Assembly (NCBI RefSeq): GCF_015207985.1
Contig: NZ_JADEVV010000006.1
Coordinates: 41,463 to 105,462, forward strand
Source of the DNA: Synechocystis salina LEGE 00031
Lineage (GTDB): Bacteria > Cyanobacteriota > Cyanobacteriia > Cyanobacteriales > Microcystaceae
DNA length: 64,000 nt
Direction: 5' to 3'
Below, piece by piece: positions 10,090-18,818 of this stretch. Position 1 is the first letter of the stretch, and each line of letters begins with the position of its first letter. The translations under genes and the position numbers were made by a program. The notes below the pieces were generated by a model. It saw only the letters and a list, made by a program, of their open reading frames with translations, searched no databases and was not told the origin of the DNA.

Positions 10090-11055
10090 CTACCCAGCCC
10101 GATGACGATCCACCTTATCCAAGGCCGCCTCTAATCCTTCATCCAGGGCACCATCCCCCACAATGGACCGCACTCCTTCCAAGGTGGAAAGAATGTTACG
10201 GGGGTCGAGGAACATTACCTTGCTGCTGTCACTACTGCCGATCGCCGTACCCATGTTGAGGTATTGCTGGGCCAGAAGAAATTGCAGAGCTTCCCTGGCA
10301 TGGTTATCGGAACTCAATTTTTCCGTAAGGATACTGAGGGCCTCCGCTGTAGCCTTAGCTTCCAACACTTTTTTCTGTTGTTCCGCTTCTGCATTGAGGA
10401 TAGCCGCTTTTTTCTTAGCCTCCGCTTCTAACACCCGAGCTTGGGCATCCCCCTGGGCTGAGTTGATGGCGGAATCCCGTTGACCTTCGGAAGTGAGAAT
10501 AGCCGCCCGTTTTTTTCTCTCTGCGGTCATTTGCAGTTCCATGGAATCCAACACTGCTTTAGAAGGCATAATGTCCCGTAATTCCACCCTAGTAACTTTT
10601 ACCCCCCAAGGGTCAGTGGAAATATCCAGTTCCCGCAGTAGTAATTCATTAATTTCCGTCCGGGCAGTGAAGGTTTGATCCAACTCAAGCTTGCCAATTT
10701 CAGAGCGGATTTGGGTCAACACCAAGTTCACCATGGCGGACTGTAAATTTTCCACCTTGTAATAGGCTTTCTCCATATCGATAATGCGCCAATAGACCAC
10801 AGCATCGGCGGTAATGGCCACGTTGTCTTTGGTAATACAGGACTGGGGGGGAATGTCGATGACCTTTTCCCTGGTGGTTTGCTTAAAAACGACCCGATCC
10901 AAAATAGGAACCGTAAAATTCAGCCCTGGGGTAAGTTTTTTGTTGTAACTTCCCAGCCGTTCCACTAGAAATTCATTTTTTTCATTAACAATTTTGACCG
11001 AAGTACCGATCGCCGATCCGAAGAAGACGAGAAAGAAGAGAAAAAAGGCTTCCAT
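10090..11055 (-). CDS. SPFH/stomatin (band 7) membrane protein
   Basis: A 321-residue slipin/stomatin-type protein. One N-terminal membrane segment (about residues 2-18), then a band 7/SPFH domain: [40 protein letters not shown] and the [15 protein letters not shown] signature. Residues about 180-255 are Ala/Glu/Lys-rich helix ([19 protein letters not shown] and [17 protein letters not shown]), the coiled-coil typical of the family. SPFH proteins form large rings at membranes and often work with NfeD proteins or FtsH proteases. No such partner is adjacent. The PCC 6803 orthologue is slr1128, annotated erythrocyte band 7 homologue. It stands alone upstream of rne with 650 bp between. Confidence 0.93.
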   Translation of the reverse strand: MEAFFLFFLVFFGSAIGTSVKIVNEKNEFLVERLGSYNKKLTPGLNFTVPILDRVVFKQTTREKVIDIPPQSCITKDNVAITADAVVYWRIIDMEKAYYKVENLQSAMVNLVLTQIRSEIGKLELDQTFTARTEINELLLRELDISTDPWGVKVTRVELRDIMPSKAVLDSMELQMTAERKKRAAILTSEGQRDSAINSAQGDAQARVLEAEAKKKAAILNAEAEQQKKVLEAKATAEALSILTEKLSSDNHAREALQFLLAQQYLNMGTAIGSSDSSKVMFLDPRNILSTLEGVRSIVGDGALDEGLEAALDKVDRHRAG

Positions 11056-11190
11056 GGTTTAGCTCCGCTGTGACTGGGGAAAGTTGGGGACAATGTCAGT
11101 AAAATCAACAATCAATCAGTGAAAAAAGACGAAAGGATAGAAAACTTGTTCTATGGGTCTAGCCATTGGCCGGAGGGTGTTATGGCAAGG

Positions 11191-11865
11191 CTAGAGTTGA
11201 ATTTGAAACTGATCCTCAGGGGGTTGGAAAGGTTCGTCCTGGTCCCCTGGTAGGGACTGACTGGGTAGATCCTGAATATGAATTTCCTGTCGTTGCTGTT
11301 CGTTGAGGGTGATGGGCTCCAGGGTTCCCCCGCCAGTATTCAACTGGTACGCTTCAGAAACCAGGGCACTAGGACAACATTGGGGGTCTCCCTGCTGGTG
11401 CTTCAACATATTGAGGCGGATTTGCCCATTTTTAATAACTAAACTTTGTACCCGCACTCGATCGCCGAGGAAATAGGTGTTGGGGTTGGCGATCGGTCCA
11501 TTGAGCCCATCGGTCACCACTGCGAGGTAAATCAGTTCTTCTGGGCCCACCGCACTGCCCCAGCGTAAAATCACCGCCGCATCCTGGTCGCCGTCTTGGT
11601 CCACGTCCCCAAGGGCAATGGGCTTAATCAAATTGAGGTTAAAGGTTCCGCCGGTAAACACACCGTTGTTGAGGGGGTATATGCCCTGGTCGGGAATGCT
11701 ATAGCTCAGGTTTTTCAACACATCCACCGTCAAAGGGGCAGAGCTATTCTGGGCGATCGCCAGGGGGGGCCTTAAAGGGGTTGCCATTACCAGGGACCCC
11801 AGGGCCTCCCCTCCCACCAGGGCAGTGAGTAAACCTAAACTTATTGAACCAATCCTATTAGCCAT
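11191..11865 (-). CDS. Exported hypothetical protein
   Basis: A 224-residue protein with a likely signal peptide (about residues 1-35, hydrophobic core LGLLTALVGGEALGSLVM). The mature part has LGDVDQDGDQDAAVIL, a calcium-loop-like D-x-D-x-D pattern found in FG-GAP-like or LppP/LprE-like secreted proteins. A KHQQGDPQCCPS motif follows, where paired cysteines recur in such families. The frame is open up to 11982, but the ATG at 11865 has AAGGA 8 bases upstream and directly precedes the signal peptide, so it is chosen. Role unknown, probably periplasmic. Confidence 0.7.
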   Translation of the reverse strand: MANRIGSISLGLLTALVGGEALGSLVMATPLRPPLAIAQNSSAPLTVDVLKNLSYSIPDQGIYPLNNGVFTGGTFNLNLIKPIALGDVDQDGDQDAAVILRWGSAVGPEELIYLAVVTDGLNGPIANPNTYFLGDRVRVQSLVIKNGQIRLNMLKHQQGDPQCCPSALVSEAYQLNTGGGTLEPITLNEQQRQEIHIQDLPSQSLPGDQDEPFQPPEDQFQIQL

Positions 11866-12095
11866 TGTCTCAATCCTTTGGGAAATTTCTCTGAACATTG
11901 TGCCCAGACAGAAGCACTTTCCTAGGGCAAAAGGACAGTTTCGCAGTGGTTTTTGTTGCCCTCTTTTCCGTTCTAAAGGCATGGTAGCACGACCCCTGGG
12001 AACAGTAGCAGGGGAACGTTCGTGGTGAGCATCTGCCCCACCTGGGCCTTTGTTAAGCTGTAGAATTGCCTAAACTGTCCTGCCATCTAGTGTCT

Positions 12096-13784
12096 ATGGT
12101 TGTCGATTCTGTGCCCGATTCATCTACCTTTGTGGGAAAAACCATTCGTCCCGTGGCCGCCGTTTCCATCCATGGCATTGTCTTCGACGGAGATCGTCTG
12201 TTGGCTGTGGACAGCAAAAATGGTTACCTGTTGGAAATCGATCCCTACACCAACAACACCAAGTTACTCAACGGTCAGTACTGGCAAGAATTTATCGGGG
12301 CCACCGGCCTGGCGATCGCCGACGGGCAGCTATGGTTTAGCTCAGGACAGTATGTTTACACCTGTAATCTGGAAGGGGAAGACCTGAAGCCGGAGGTATT
12401 TGCCTGGTTTGACGACCCAGTCAATGGGGTAGCCATCTGGGGCAGCACTGTGTACATTACCTGCCATAAGCGGGGCCACATTTTGGTGTATGGCAGGGAC
12501 ACCCGCAAGCTAGTGGCCACTTTTTACAGTCCCGGCATCGGCGTGGAAAACATTACCGTGCGGGGGGAAGAACTGTGGGTATGTGACAGTGCCGAACAAA
12601 GTGTTTATTGCCTCGATCGGGCCACCGGGGAAATTAATTTTAGCCTGATTACCCCCTTTGAAAGCCCCACTGGCCTGGCTTTTTACAACGATCAAGCTGG
12701 GGAAAAAGCAACCCTCTATGTGGCCTATGTGCAACAGGAACCCTACGTCCGGGATAACCCCAACGCCGATCCCAACCACGAGTTGATGTATCGGGAAACC
12801 ACCTTCATCCATCCCCTCTATTTCTACAACGATACCCACAAGCGTTGTACCTTTTCCAACGGGTACTTGGTGGAGATGCGCTACGTTGAGGAACTAGCCC
12901 CCCTGGACCCCGTTGATTTAAAACAGGTGGAATGGCGCATGGCCCTGCCGGCGGCCACCCCCCGACAAAGAATTCGCAAAATTGAATCGGTGGGTTTACC
13001 CTTTAGCCGTATTGATGATGTCAACGGGCAAAAAGTGGCTGTGTTCGAGTTTGACCAGCTTGATTTAGATAGTCGGGCCGTGTTTGGTTGGCGGGTGGAA
13101 ATGGAAGTATGGGGCATTAAATATCGCCTGAAACCCAGTGATTGCGAGCATCTTCCCGCCTTACCTGAAGGCTTTGCTGACCGTTATTTAGTGGATAACG
13201 ATAACCTCAGCATGGAAACCGATATTATTATCCGGGCCGCGGCCGAGGCGATCGGTCGGGAAACCAACAGCCTCCGTAAGATGTTCAATATCCGGAACTA
13301 CGTCTACGATCGCCTTTCCTATGGCATTAAACCCCACATTGATACTCCCGACTTAGCCCTACGGCGGGGGGTGGGGTCCTGCGGGGAATACGTGGGGGTT
13401 TTGTTAGCCCTGGCCCGGTTGAATGGCATTGCCTGTCGCACCGCTGGCCGCTATAAATGCCCCCCCCATCCCCTCCAGCGTAATTTGCCCATGGAACCGG
13501 ACTTCAACCATGTTTGGTTTGAATTTTATCTGCCCGGCATCGGTTGGTTGCCTATGGAATCTAATCCCGACGACACCAATGATGGTGGCCCGTACCCCAC
13601 CCGTTTCTTTATGGGTCTGGCTTGGTACCACGCTGAAACCGCCAAGGATGTGCCCTTTGAGCAGCTACTGAGTCAGGGTATTCCCGTCAATAAACAGGTG
13701 GTTTCCATTGGCGAACTGGCCATTAACCATGTGCAATTCACCATCCTGGAGGAACTAGACCCGGCGGTGCATTTGGCTGATTAA
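12096..13784 (+). CDS. Beta-propeller-like protein with C-terminal transglutaminase domain
   Basis: A 562-residue two-part protein. The first ~270 residues have repeated blades (FDGDRLLAVDSKNGYLLEID, IADGQLWFSS, VAIWGSTVYIT, VRGEELWVCDSAEQSVYCLD), consistent with a beta-propeller. The C-terminal part is a transglutaminase/protease-like core with a full triad: Cys429 in GVGSCGEYVG, His472 in FNHVWFEF and Asp492 in MESNPDD. Bacterial members are usually proteases or amidases, often acting on peptides. There is no signal peptide, so a cytoplasmic place is likely. It reads away from the exported protein gene. A 165-bp gap separates it from cpcF. Confidence 0.8.
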   Translation: MVVDSVPDSSTFVGKTIRPVAAVSIHGIVFDGDRLLAVDSKNGYLLEIDPYTNNTKLLNGQYWQEFIGATGLAIADGQLWFSSGQYVYTCNLEGEDLKPEVFAWFDDPVNGVAIWGSTVYITCHKRGHILVYGRDTRKLVATFYSPGIGVENITVRGEELWVCDSAEQSVYCLDRATGEINFSLITPFESPTGLAFYNDQAGEKATLYVAYVQQEPYVRDNPNADPNHELMYRETTFIHPLYFYNDTHKRCTFSNGYLVEMRYVEELAPLDPVDLKQVEWRMALPAATPRQRIRKIESVGLPFSRIDDVNGQKVAVFEFDQLDLDSRAVFGWRVEMEVWGIKYRLKPSDCEHLPALPEGFADRYLVDNDNLSMETDIIIRAAAEAIGRETNSLRKMFNIRNYVYDRLSYGIKPHIDTPDLALRRGVGSCGEYVGVLLALARLNGIACRTAGRYKCPPHPLQRNLPMEPDFNHVWFEFYLPGIGWLPMESNPDDTNDGGPYPTRFFMGLAWYHAETAKDVPFEQLLSQGIPVNKQVVSIGELAINHVQFTILEELDPAVHLAD

Positions 13785-13949
13785 TTTAACTTTGGTAAGA
13801 GGGAAACTTCCTCCCCTGTCTACGAGGTAGTGCTGGGAATATTCCCCCGCTCTTTAATGCCTGGTATTTACAGAGATGTTAGGGCCGAAGCAATGTTATG
13901 GTGATTCACTGTCAGTAGCATAGGTAGCGTAGGCTTCAGGGGCTAAACC

Positions 13950-14594
13950 ATGGAGGATAATAGCGTCATAACTCCGGAAATTGAACAATTAATCCAAGCA
14001 GTGGAAACCGCAGACTCGGCGGCCAAGTTAGTGGGGGCAGTGCGAGCCCTGGCGGCCACCCGATCGCCGTTGGCAGTACCCCAATTGACCACAGTGTTGC
14101 GTTACAACAATCCAGGGGCAGCGGTGGCGGCGGTGGATGGGCTGATCCAAATCGGGGACGCGGCCATGGCCCACTTGATGGCCAATATGGATGGCTACAA
14201 TTATGGCGCTAGGGCCTGGGCCACCAGAGCCTGTGCAGGCATTGGTGATCCGAGAGCGTTGGCTTTGTTGCAGGAAGCGGCCCTGACGGATTTTGCCCTT
14301 AGTGTGCGGCGGGCGGCGGCCAAGGGACTAGGTTTTCTCCGCTGGCAATCCCTACCCCAGGAAGAACAAGAGACAGTACAAAAAGCTATTTACGACACCC
14401 TGGTCCAAGTTTGTGAAGATCCAGAATGGGTGGTGCGCTACGGGGCGATCGCCGGTTTGGAAAATTTAACTACCCAGGCTGTCCATTATCGCCAACCCCT
14501 CACGACATTTCTCCAAGCTCTACTGAAAAAGGAACCAGAGGCGATCGTGGGGGAACGCATTCTTTTGGCCCTGGAAAATATCAGCCCGATGTAA
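13950..14594 (+). CDS. cpcF: Phycocyanin alpha-subunit phycocyanobilin lyase, CpcF subunit
   Basis: A 214-residue HEAT-repeat protein of the E/F bilin lyase family. Repeats are visible as SPLAVPQLTTVLRYNNPGAAV, GDPRALALLQEAALTDFALSV and DPEWVVRYGAIAGLENL. CpcE and CpcF together attach phycocyanobilin to Cys84 of the phycocyanin alpha subunit and can also remove it. Length and start match CpcF of PCC 6803 (sll1051). cpcE and the cpc operon are not in this window, so the lyase partner is encoded elsewhere, as in PCC 6803. A Nostoc-type NblB/HEAT protein is the main alternative. Confidence 0.85.
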   Translation: MEDNSVITPEIEQLIQAVETADSAAKLVGAVRALAATRSPLAVPQLTTVLRYNNPGAAVAAVDGLIQIGDAAMAHLMANMDGYNYGARAWATRACAGIGDPRALALLQEAALTDFALSVRRAAAKGLGFLRWQSLPQEEQETVQKAIYDTLVQVCEDPEWVVRYGAIAGLENLTTQAVHYRQPLTTFLQALLKKEPEAIVGERILLALENISPM

Positions 14595-14701
14595 ACCCTG
14601 TGGAGCAGATTTAAGCTTCCACTGCAGGGATTGTCAAAACCTAGACCCAGATTGGCCATACACTGGAACAAAAAATTTCCAAATTAATTTACCCAGCAAA
14701 G

Positions 14702-15076
14702 ATGGCCATCAACACTTTCACCATTGTCAGTTTTATTGCCCTAGGTTTAATGGCCGGCTTTGCCAGCGGCCTCATTGGCATCGGCGGCGGGTTGGTTATT
14801 GTACCAGTGCTAGTGTTTGGTTTTGGTTTTACCCAACATTTAGCCCAAGGCACGACCCTCGCCCTCATGGTGCCCCCCATCGGTCTGGCGGCGGCCTGGA
14901 CCTACTACCAAAAGGGGGACGTGGACATCAAAGTAGCCGTGCTAATTTGCCTGGGATTTGTCCTTGGTAGTCTGTTTGGCGCCAGGGTCGCCACCAACAT
15001 TTCCAATGAACTGCTGGGGCGTATTTTTGGCGGAGCGATGTTGGTTATTGCCCTCAAAATGATTTGGGGCAAATAG
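14702..15076 (+). CDS. Half-size TauE/SafE family membrane protein
   Basis: A 124-residue membrane protein with four hydrophobic segments and the family motif ASGLIGIGGGLVIVPVLV near the start. TauE/SafE proteins export sulfite, sulfonates or other organic anions and usually have 7-9 segments in two homologous halves (about 250 residues). This one covers only one half, so it would have to dimerise. Half-size members occur widely in bacteria, so this need not be a truncation: the ends look natural, with a C-terminal MIWGK followed by TAG. Substrate unknown. Confidence 0.78.
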   Translation: MAINTFTIVSFIALGLMAGFASGLIGIGGGLVIVPVLVFGFGFTQHLAQGTTLALMVPPIGLAAAWTYYQKGDVDIKVAVLICLGFVLGSLFGARVATNISNELLGRIFGGAMLVIALKMIWGK

Positions 15077-15249
15077 TTTGGATGGGCATGACCTCCCCTG
15101 GGGGAAGTTCAAATGGTTTTCCTTAACCTCCGCCCATACCAAATCGTCCGTCGTCATCGTACCCACGAACTTTCCTCTTTTTTTCTACCGCTTGCCCGAC
15201 TATTTCACCACCAAGGAACAAGATTTTCCACTGCTAGAATTGTTGAAAT

Positions 15250-16509
15250 TTAGCGAATCACCCCCGCTGTTACCTGTTCGATAATATCCGCCGCCTTGGT
15301 AACACCTCCAGCAGTTTTAATTGCTTGTTGAAGCTGGAGAGCCTTTCTTTTGTAGGAATCTTCTGTGAGAACTTTTTCAAGGGCCGTCCGCAGATTGTTC
15401 ACATTCAATTTACTTAAGGGAATAAATTCCCCCACTCCAGCCCAGGCAATGCGGGCCGCCACGGCTGGTTGGTCATTGGCAATGGGAATGGCCACCATGG
15501 GCACTGCGTTATTGAGGCATTCCAATGTGGTGTTGAGGCCGGCATGGGTAATGGTAAGAGCTGTTCTTTGCAAAAGTTCCAGTTGGGGGGCGTAATTAAC
15601 AACAAGGGGATTACCAGGTAGTACCGGCATAGATTCCAAATCAGCTCCCCCCAGAGAAATAGCCAATTGGGCATCTAGGCCTACGCAGGCTTCGGCAATG
15701 GTTTTAAAGGTGCCCACTAACTGATTTTGAATCGTACCCAGGGAGGCATAAATTAGGGGTTTACCATTGAGTTTATCCCAGGGAAAATCGGGCACATCTC
15801 GCCCCACCGCGCTGTGAAATGGGCCAGTGAAATGGAAATGGGCTGGTAAGCATTGTCGAGGAAATTCAAATGCTGCCGGTTGCTGACTAATTTGCGCTAA
15901 TGGGGAATAACGATCATTGGGACTGAATTGGCGGGGTAAATTCCAGCGATGACGATAATCATTAATCAATTCCGTAATTGGTTTGGTAGCCCGTTCTAAA
16001 AGTGCATAGCCAAGGCGATTCCGCAGTTGCCCCAACCAATTAGGAGCGTATGGCCAAGGGGTGGCACAGGGGGGGATAGTGGGCTCACGATTAAGCACCA
16101 CAGCACTACAGATTGTGACAAAAGGAATACCAAGGTGATCGGCAATGGTGCCCCCTTCCTGGGAAACTTGATCGACCAATAGAACTTCCACACCAGCCTT
16201 GGTTATCACCCCAGGGGCTTCCTTAAAAAAGGCTTCTGTTTTTTTTGTGATCATGGCCACAGTGCATTGCAACGCCTTCAGCCCACTGAGTTTCCCCAAC
16301 CGGGCCATAAACTCTATTTGGGCACCCAAGGGAAATTCCTCTACGGCGATCGCCTGAAAATCCAGACCGGCCGCTAGGGTTTTAGCCTGGGCATCCAACA
16401 CCCCAAACATGGTCACGGTGTGACCCCGCTGTTGCAACTCCTTGCCTAAGGGCAACATGGTGTTGAGGTGCCCCGTTGTTGCTGGACAGAGTAGGCCGAA
16501 GTGAGTCAT
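15250..16509 (-). CDS. UGT/MGT-family glycosyltransferase (CrtX-like)
   Basis: A 419-residue GT-B fold glycosyltransferase of GT1 type. The N-terminus FGLLCPATTGHLNTMLPLGKEL is the acceptor-side start. The C-terminal half has the nucleotide-sugar signature, here THAGLNTTLECLNNAVPMVA followed by IPIANDQPAVAARI. Such enzymes transfer glucose or similar sugars to lipophilic acceptors. The PCC 6803 orthologue (slr1125) has been annotated as a zeaxanthin glucosyltransferase-like protein. Carotenoid, sterol or macrolide-like acceptors cannot be told apart from sequence. It lies 53 bp downstream of the histidine phosphatase gene on the same strand, so co-transcription is possible. Confidence 0.82.
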   Translation of the reverse strand: MTHFGLLCPATTGHLNTMLPLGKELQQRGHTVTMFGVLDAQAKTLAAGLDFQAIAVEEFPLGAQIEFMARLGKLSGLKALQCTVAMITKKTEAFFKEAPGVITKAGVEVLLVDQVSQEGGTIADHLGIPFVTICSAVVLNREPTIPPCATPWPYAPNWLGQLRNRLGYALLERATKPITELINDYRHRWNLPRQFSPNDRYSPLAQISQQPAAFEFPRQCLPAHFHFTGPFHSAVGRDVPDFPWDKLNGKPLIYASLGTIQNQLVGTFKTIAEACVGLDAQLAISLGGADLESMPVLPGNPLVVNYAPQLELLQRTALTITHAGLNTTLECLNNAVPMVAIPIANDQPAVAARIAWAGVGEFIPLSKLNVNNLRTALEKVLTEDSYKRKALQLQQAIKTAGGVTKAADIIEQVTAGVIR

Positions 16510-16562
16510 GGCAAAAAGTAGTTAGGGAACTAATGGGAGCATCACCTGCCCGTTCAACAGGT

Positions 16563-17894
16563 CTATAGGGCCCCGGCGGCGGTCTGATCCAACACTGTCC
16601 CCAAATGGCCCATTAAGTTAATGGCTTGAATAACCGGGGGTTTATCCAAACCCTGGGGATAATCAATGACGCTCACCCCGCCATTGCCCTGTTTAATCTG
16701 CCAAAAATGGGCTGGGGATAACCCCAATAAATAGGCCAAAATCACCTTGTTAATAGCATCGTGGGCCACCACAATTCCCACCGTGGAGCCATCCCCCTGG
16801 CTATAGAATTTGACCCGTTCCTGCCAACAGGCGATCGCCCGGTCCCAAACTTGTTGTAAATTTTCCCCTTCTGGCATTTGCACCGTGGCGGGGGCATCCT
16901 TCCACTGTTGCAGTAAACCAGGGTATTCCGCTTCAATTTCTGTTTCTAGTTTCCCTTCCCATAACCCGTGGCAAATTTCTGTCAATTCCGGTTGTAAATC
17001 CAGGGTGACAGCGGGATGATATTGCAGAATAATCTCCGCCGTTTCCTTGGGCCGAGCCATGGGACTGCTGATACCTAGGTTGATCGGTATATTCTTGAGA
17101 AACTCTGCCGCCTTTTGAGCTTGGTTTTTACCATTTTCGTTCAAGGGAATATCCCGAATGCCTTGGAAACGTCCTTCCCGATTCCATTGGGTTTCCCCAT
17201 GGCGAATGAGCAGTAACCGCAGGCGATTATTCTCCTTACGGGGAGGGGGGAGGGGGACTCCCATATGGGCCGTTTGGTTGAGGGACTCTAGTTGCACTGG
17301 ATCGCCCCAGCCACCGCTAAAGTTCAACACGTTAATGTTGCAGTTGGACTGTTGTAGGCGCTGATAATGGGAAGCCGGCATGCCAATGGCACTCATTAAC
17401 AGGCAACGGTTAATGCCATTGTGGGCCACAATCAGCAAGGTTTGCCCGGCCGCATCGGCTAACACATCCTGCCAAAACCTTTGAGCCTGGGCGTAGAGGG
17501 CGGCAACGGGGTAATACTCGGCCCCGTCCACTGTCATGGCGAGCTGATCTGGAGCTTCATGCCAAAGACAGTATTCCACCGGATATTGATTGGCCACATC
17601 CTCCTTAGTCATTTTTTCCCAGAGGGGCAGGTTGACCTCCAATAAATTTTCGCTGGGGACCAATGCCGGGGGTTGGGCAAAGCTGGCTTGGATGATCTGG
17701 GCGGTTTCCTTGGCCCGGCGCAGGGGACTGCAATAGATTTTGTCGATCGCCAGGGAGCCTAGGGTTTGCCCTACTTTTTGGGCATCGGCCTTACCCTTGT
17801 CGGTGAGCACTGATAGATCACTGCGACCTTGAATGCGTTTTTCTGCGTTATAGGTGCTCTGCCCGTGGCGAACAATGATGACCCGAGTAGCCAA
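16563..17894 (-). CDS. Tandem histidine-phosphatase (phosphoglycerate-mutase-like) protein
   Basis: A 443-residue protein with two complete histidine phosphatase domains. The first starts IIVRHGQSTYNAEKRIQGR, with its later histidine in VAHNGINRC. The second starts LLIRHGETQWNREGRFQG (about residue 228), with VAHDAINKV. Both keep the RHG motif and the second-half histidine, so both could be active. Family members include cofactor-dependent phosphoglycerate mutase and broad-specificity phosphatases, and PCC 6803 slr1124 has been annotated as the former. The start is the TTG at 17894: AGGAGG stands 7 bases upstream and there is no better ATG. The gene sits between gmk and the glycosyltransferase on the minus strand. 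Confidence 0.85.
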   Translation of the reverse strand: MATRVIIVRHGQSTYNAEKRIQGRSDLSVLTDKGKADAQKVGQTLGSLAIDKIYCSPLRRAKETAQIIQASFAQPPALVPSENLLEVNLPLWEKMTKEDVANQYPVEYCLWHEAPDQLAMTVDGAEYYPVAALYAQAQRFWQDVLADAAGQTLLIVAHNGINRCLLMSAIGMPASHYQRLQQSNCNINVLNFSGGWGDPVQLESLNQTAHMGVPLPPPRKENNRLRLLLIRHGETQWNREGRFQGIRDIPLNENGKNQAQKAAEFLKNIPINLGISSPMARPKETAEIILQYHPAVTLDLQPELTEICHGLWEGKLETEIEAEYPGLLQQWKDAPATVQMPEGENLQQVWDRAIACWQERVKFYSQGDGSTVGIVVAHDAINKVILAYLLGLSPAHFWQIKQGNGGVSVIDYPQGLDKPPVIQAINLMGHLGTVLDQTAAGAL

Positions 17895-17960
17895 TCCCCC
17901 TGCCTCCTGAACGATAAAATCAGACCAATTTTACAGGGTTGGGGTGGCACTGGCCGTATT

Positions 17961-18548
17961 TTAATCCTGGGGCTGGTTCCCTTCCTCAATTAGATCAATT
18001 AAGCAATGCAATGCCCGGTCCAAGTCATCATTCACCAGTTGGTGGTCAAATTCCGCCGCTGCCTGCAATTCCTGCTGGGCCTGGGCTAAACGCTTGGCGA
18101 TCGCCGTTTCACTGTCGGAACCCCGGCCTCGTAACCTTTCCTCCAGCACCTCCACGGAGGGGGGCAAAATAAAAATCCGTCGGGCGGAGGGAAAAGTTTG
18201 TTTAATTTGTCGGGCTCCCAGCACTTCGATTTCCAGCAACACAGTTTTACCCTGGGCGATCTGGGCTTCCACCGGTTGCCTGGGGGTGCCGTAATAGTTG
18301 CCTGCATATTCAGCCCATTCCAGTAGTTTTTCCTCCCCAATCCAGGTTTGAAACTCTTCCTTGCTTAAAAAATAGTAGGACTGCCCGTCTTCCTCCCCAG
18401 CCCTTGGCGATCGGGTGGTGGCGGAAATGGACAAAAACCAATGGGGGTGTCGCTCCAGCAGTAGTTGCACCAACGTCCCCTTACCTACACCACTCGGGCC
18501 CGTTAGCACAATCAATTGTCCTTTTGCTGAGGTTTGGTCTGGGGCCAT
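17961..18548 (-). CDS. gmk: Guanylate kinase
   Basis: A 195-residue enzyme that phosphorylates GMP to GDP with ATP. The P-loop is TGPSGVGKGTL near the N-terminus. The GMP-binding region STTRSPRAGEEDGQSYYFLS and the YAGNYYGTPRQPVE segment are typical. The ATG at 18548 is preferred to an in-frame TTG at 18560. Neither has a clear ribosome binding site. It is about 65 bp upstream of the tandem phosphatase gene, on the same strand. PCC 6803 slr1123. Confidence 0.95.
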   Translation of the reverse strand: MAPDQTSAKGQLIVLTGPSGVGKGTLVQLLLERHPHWFLSISATTRSPRAGEEDGQSYYFLSKEEFQTWIGEEKLLEWAEYAGNYYGTPRQPVEAQIAQGKTVLLEIEVLGARQIKQTFPSARRIFILPPSVEVLEERLRGRGSDSETAIAKRLAQAQQELQAAAEFDHQLVNDDLDRALHCLIDLIEEGNQPQD

Positions 18549-18818
18549 GGAGCTTAACAACTACTTAATTAAAATAAGGTGAATAATTCTGATAAACCTG
18601 GGACAGGGATAGGGAAGCAAAAACTAAGGCTAGATAGCAACAAAGGAGACCAAGGTTAAGCAACCTCTGGTTGACCGGGGCTTTTTAGTAGGAACAACCT
18701 TAAAATCCCCAAATACTCCCTAAGAACGAAGCGCCCTGGGGGAAAGATCCGCTACCCTGGGGTTTTGCGTCCGTGTAAACTTTTCTTAAAGATTAGCCCA
18801 TTTAGTCCCCCCTTACCC

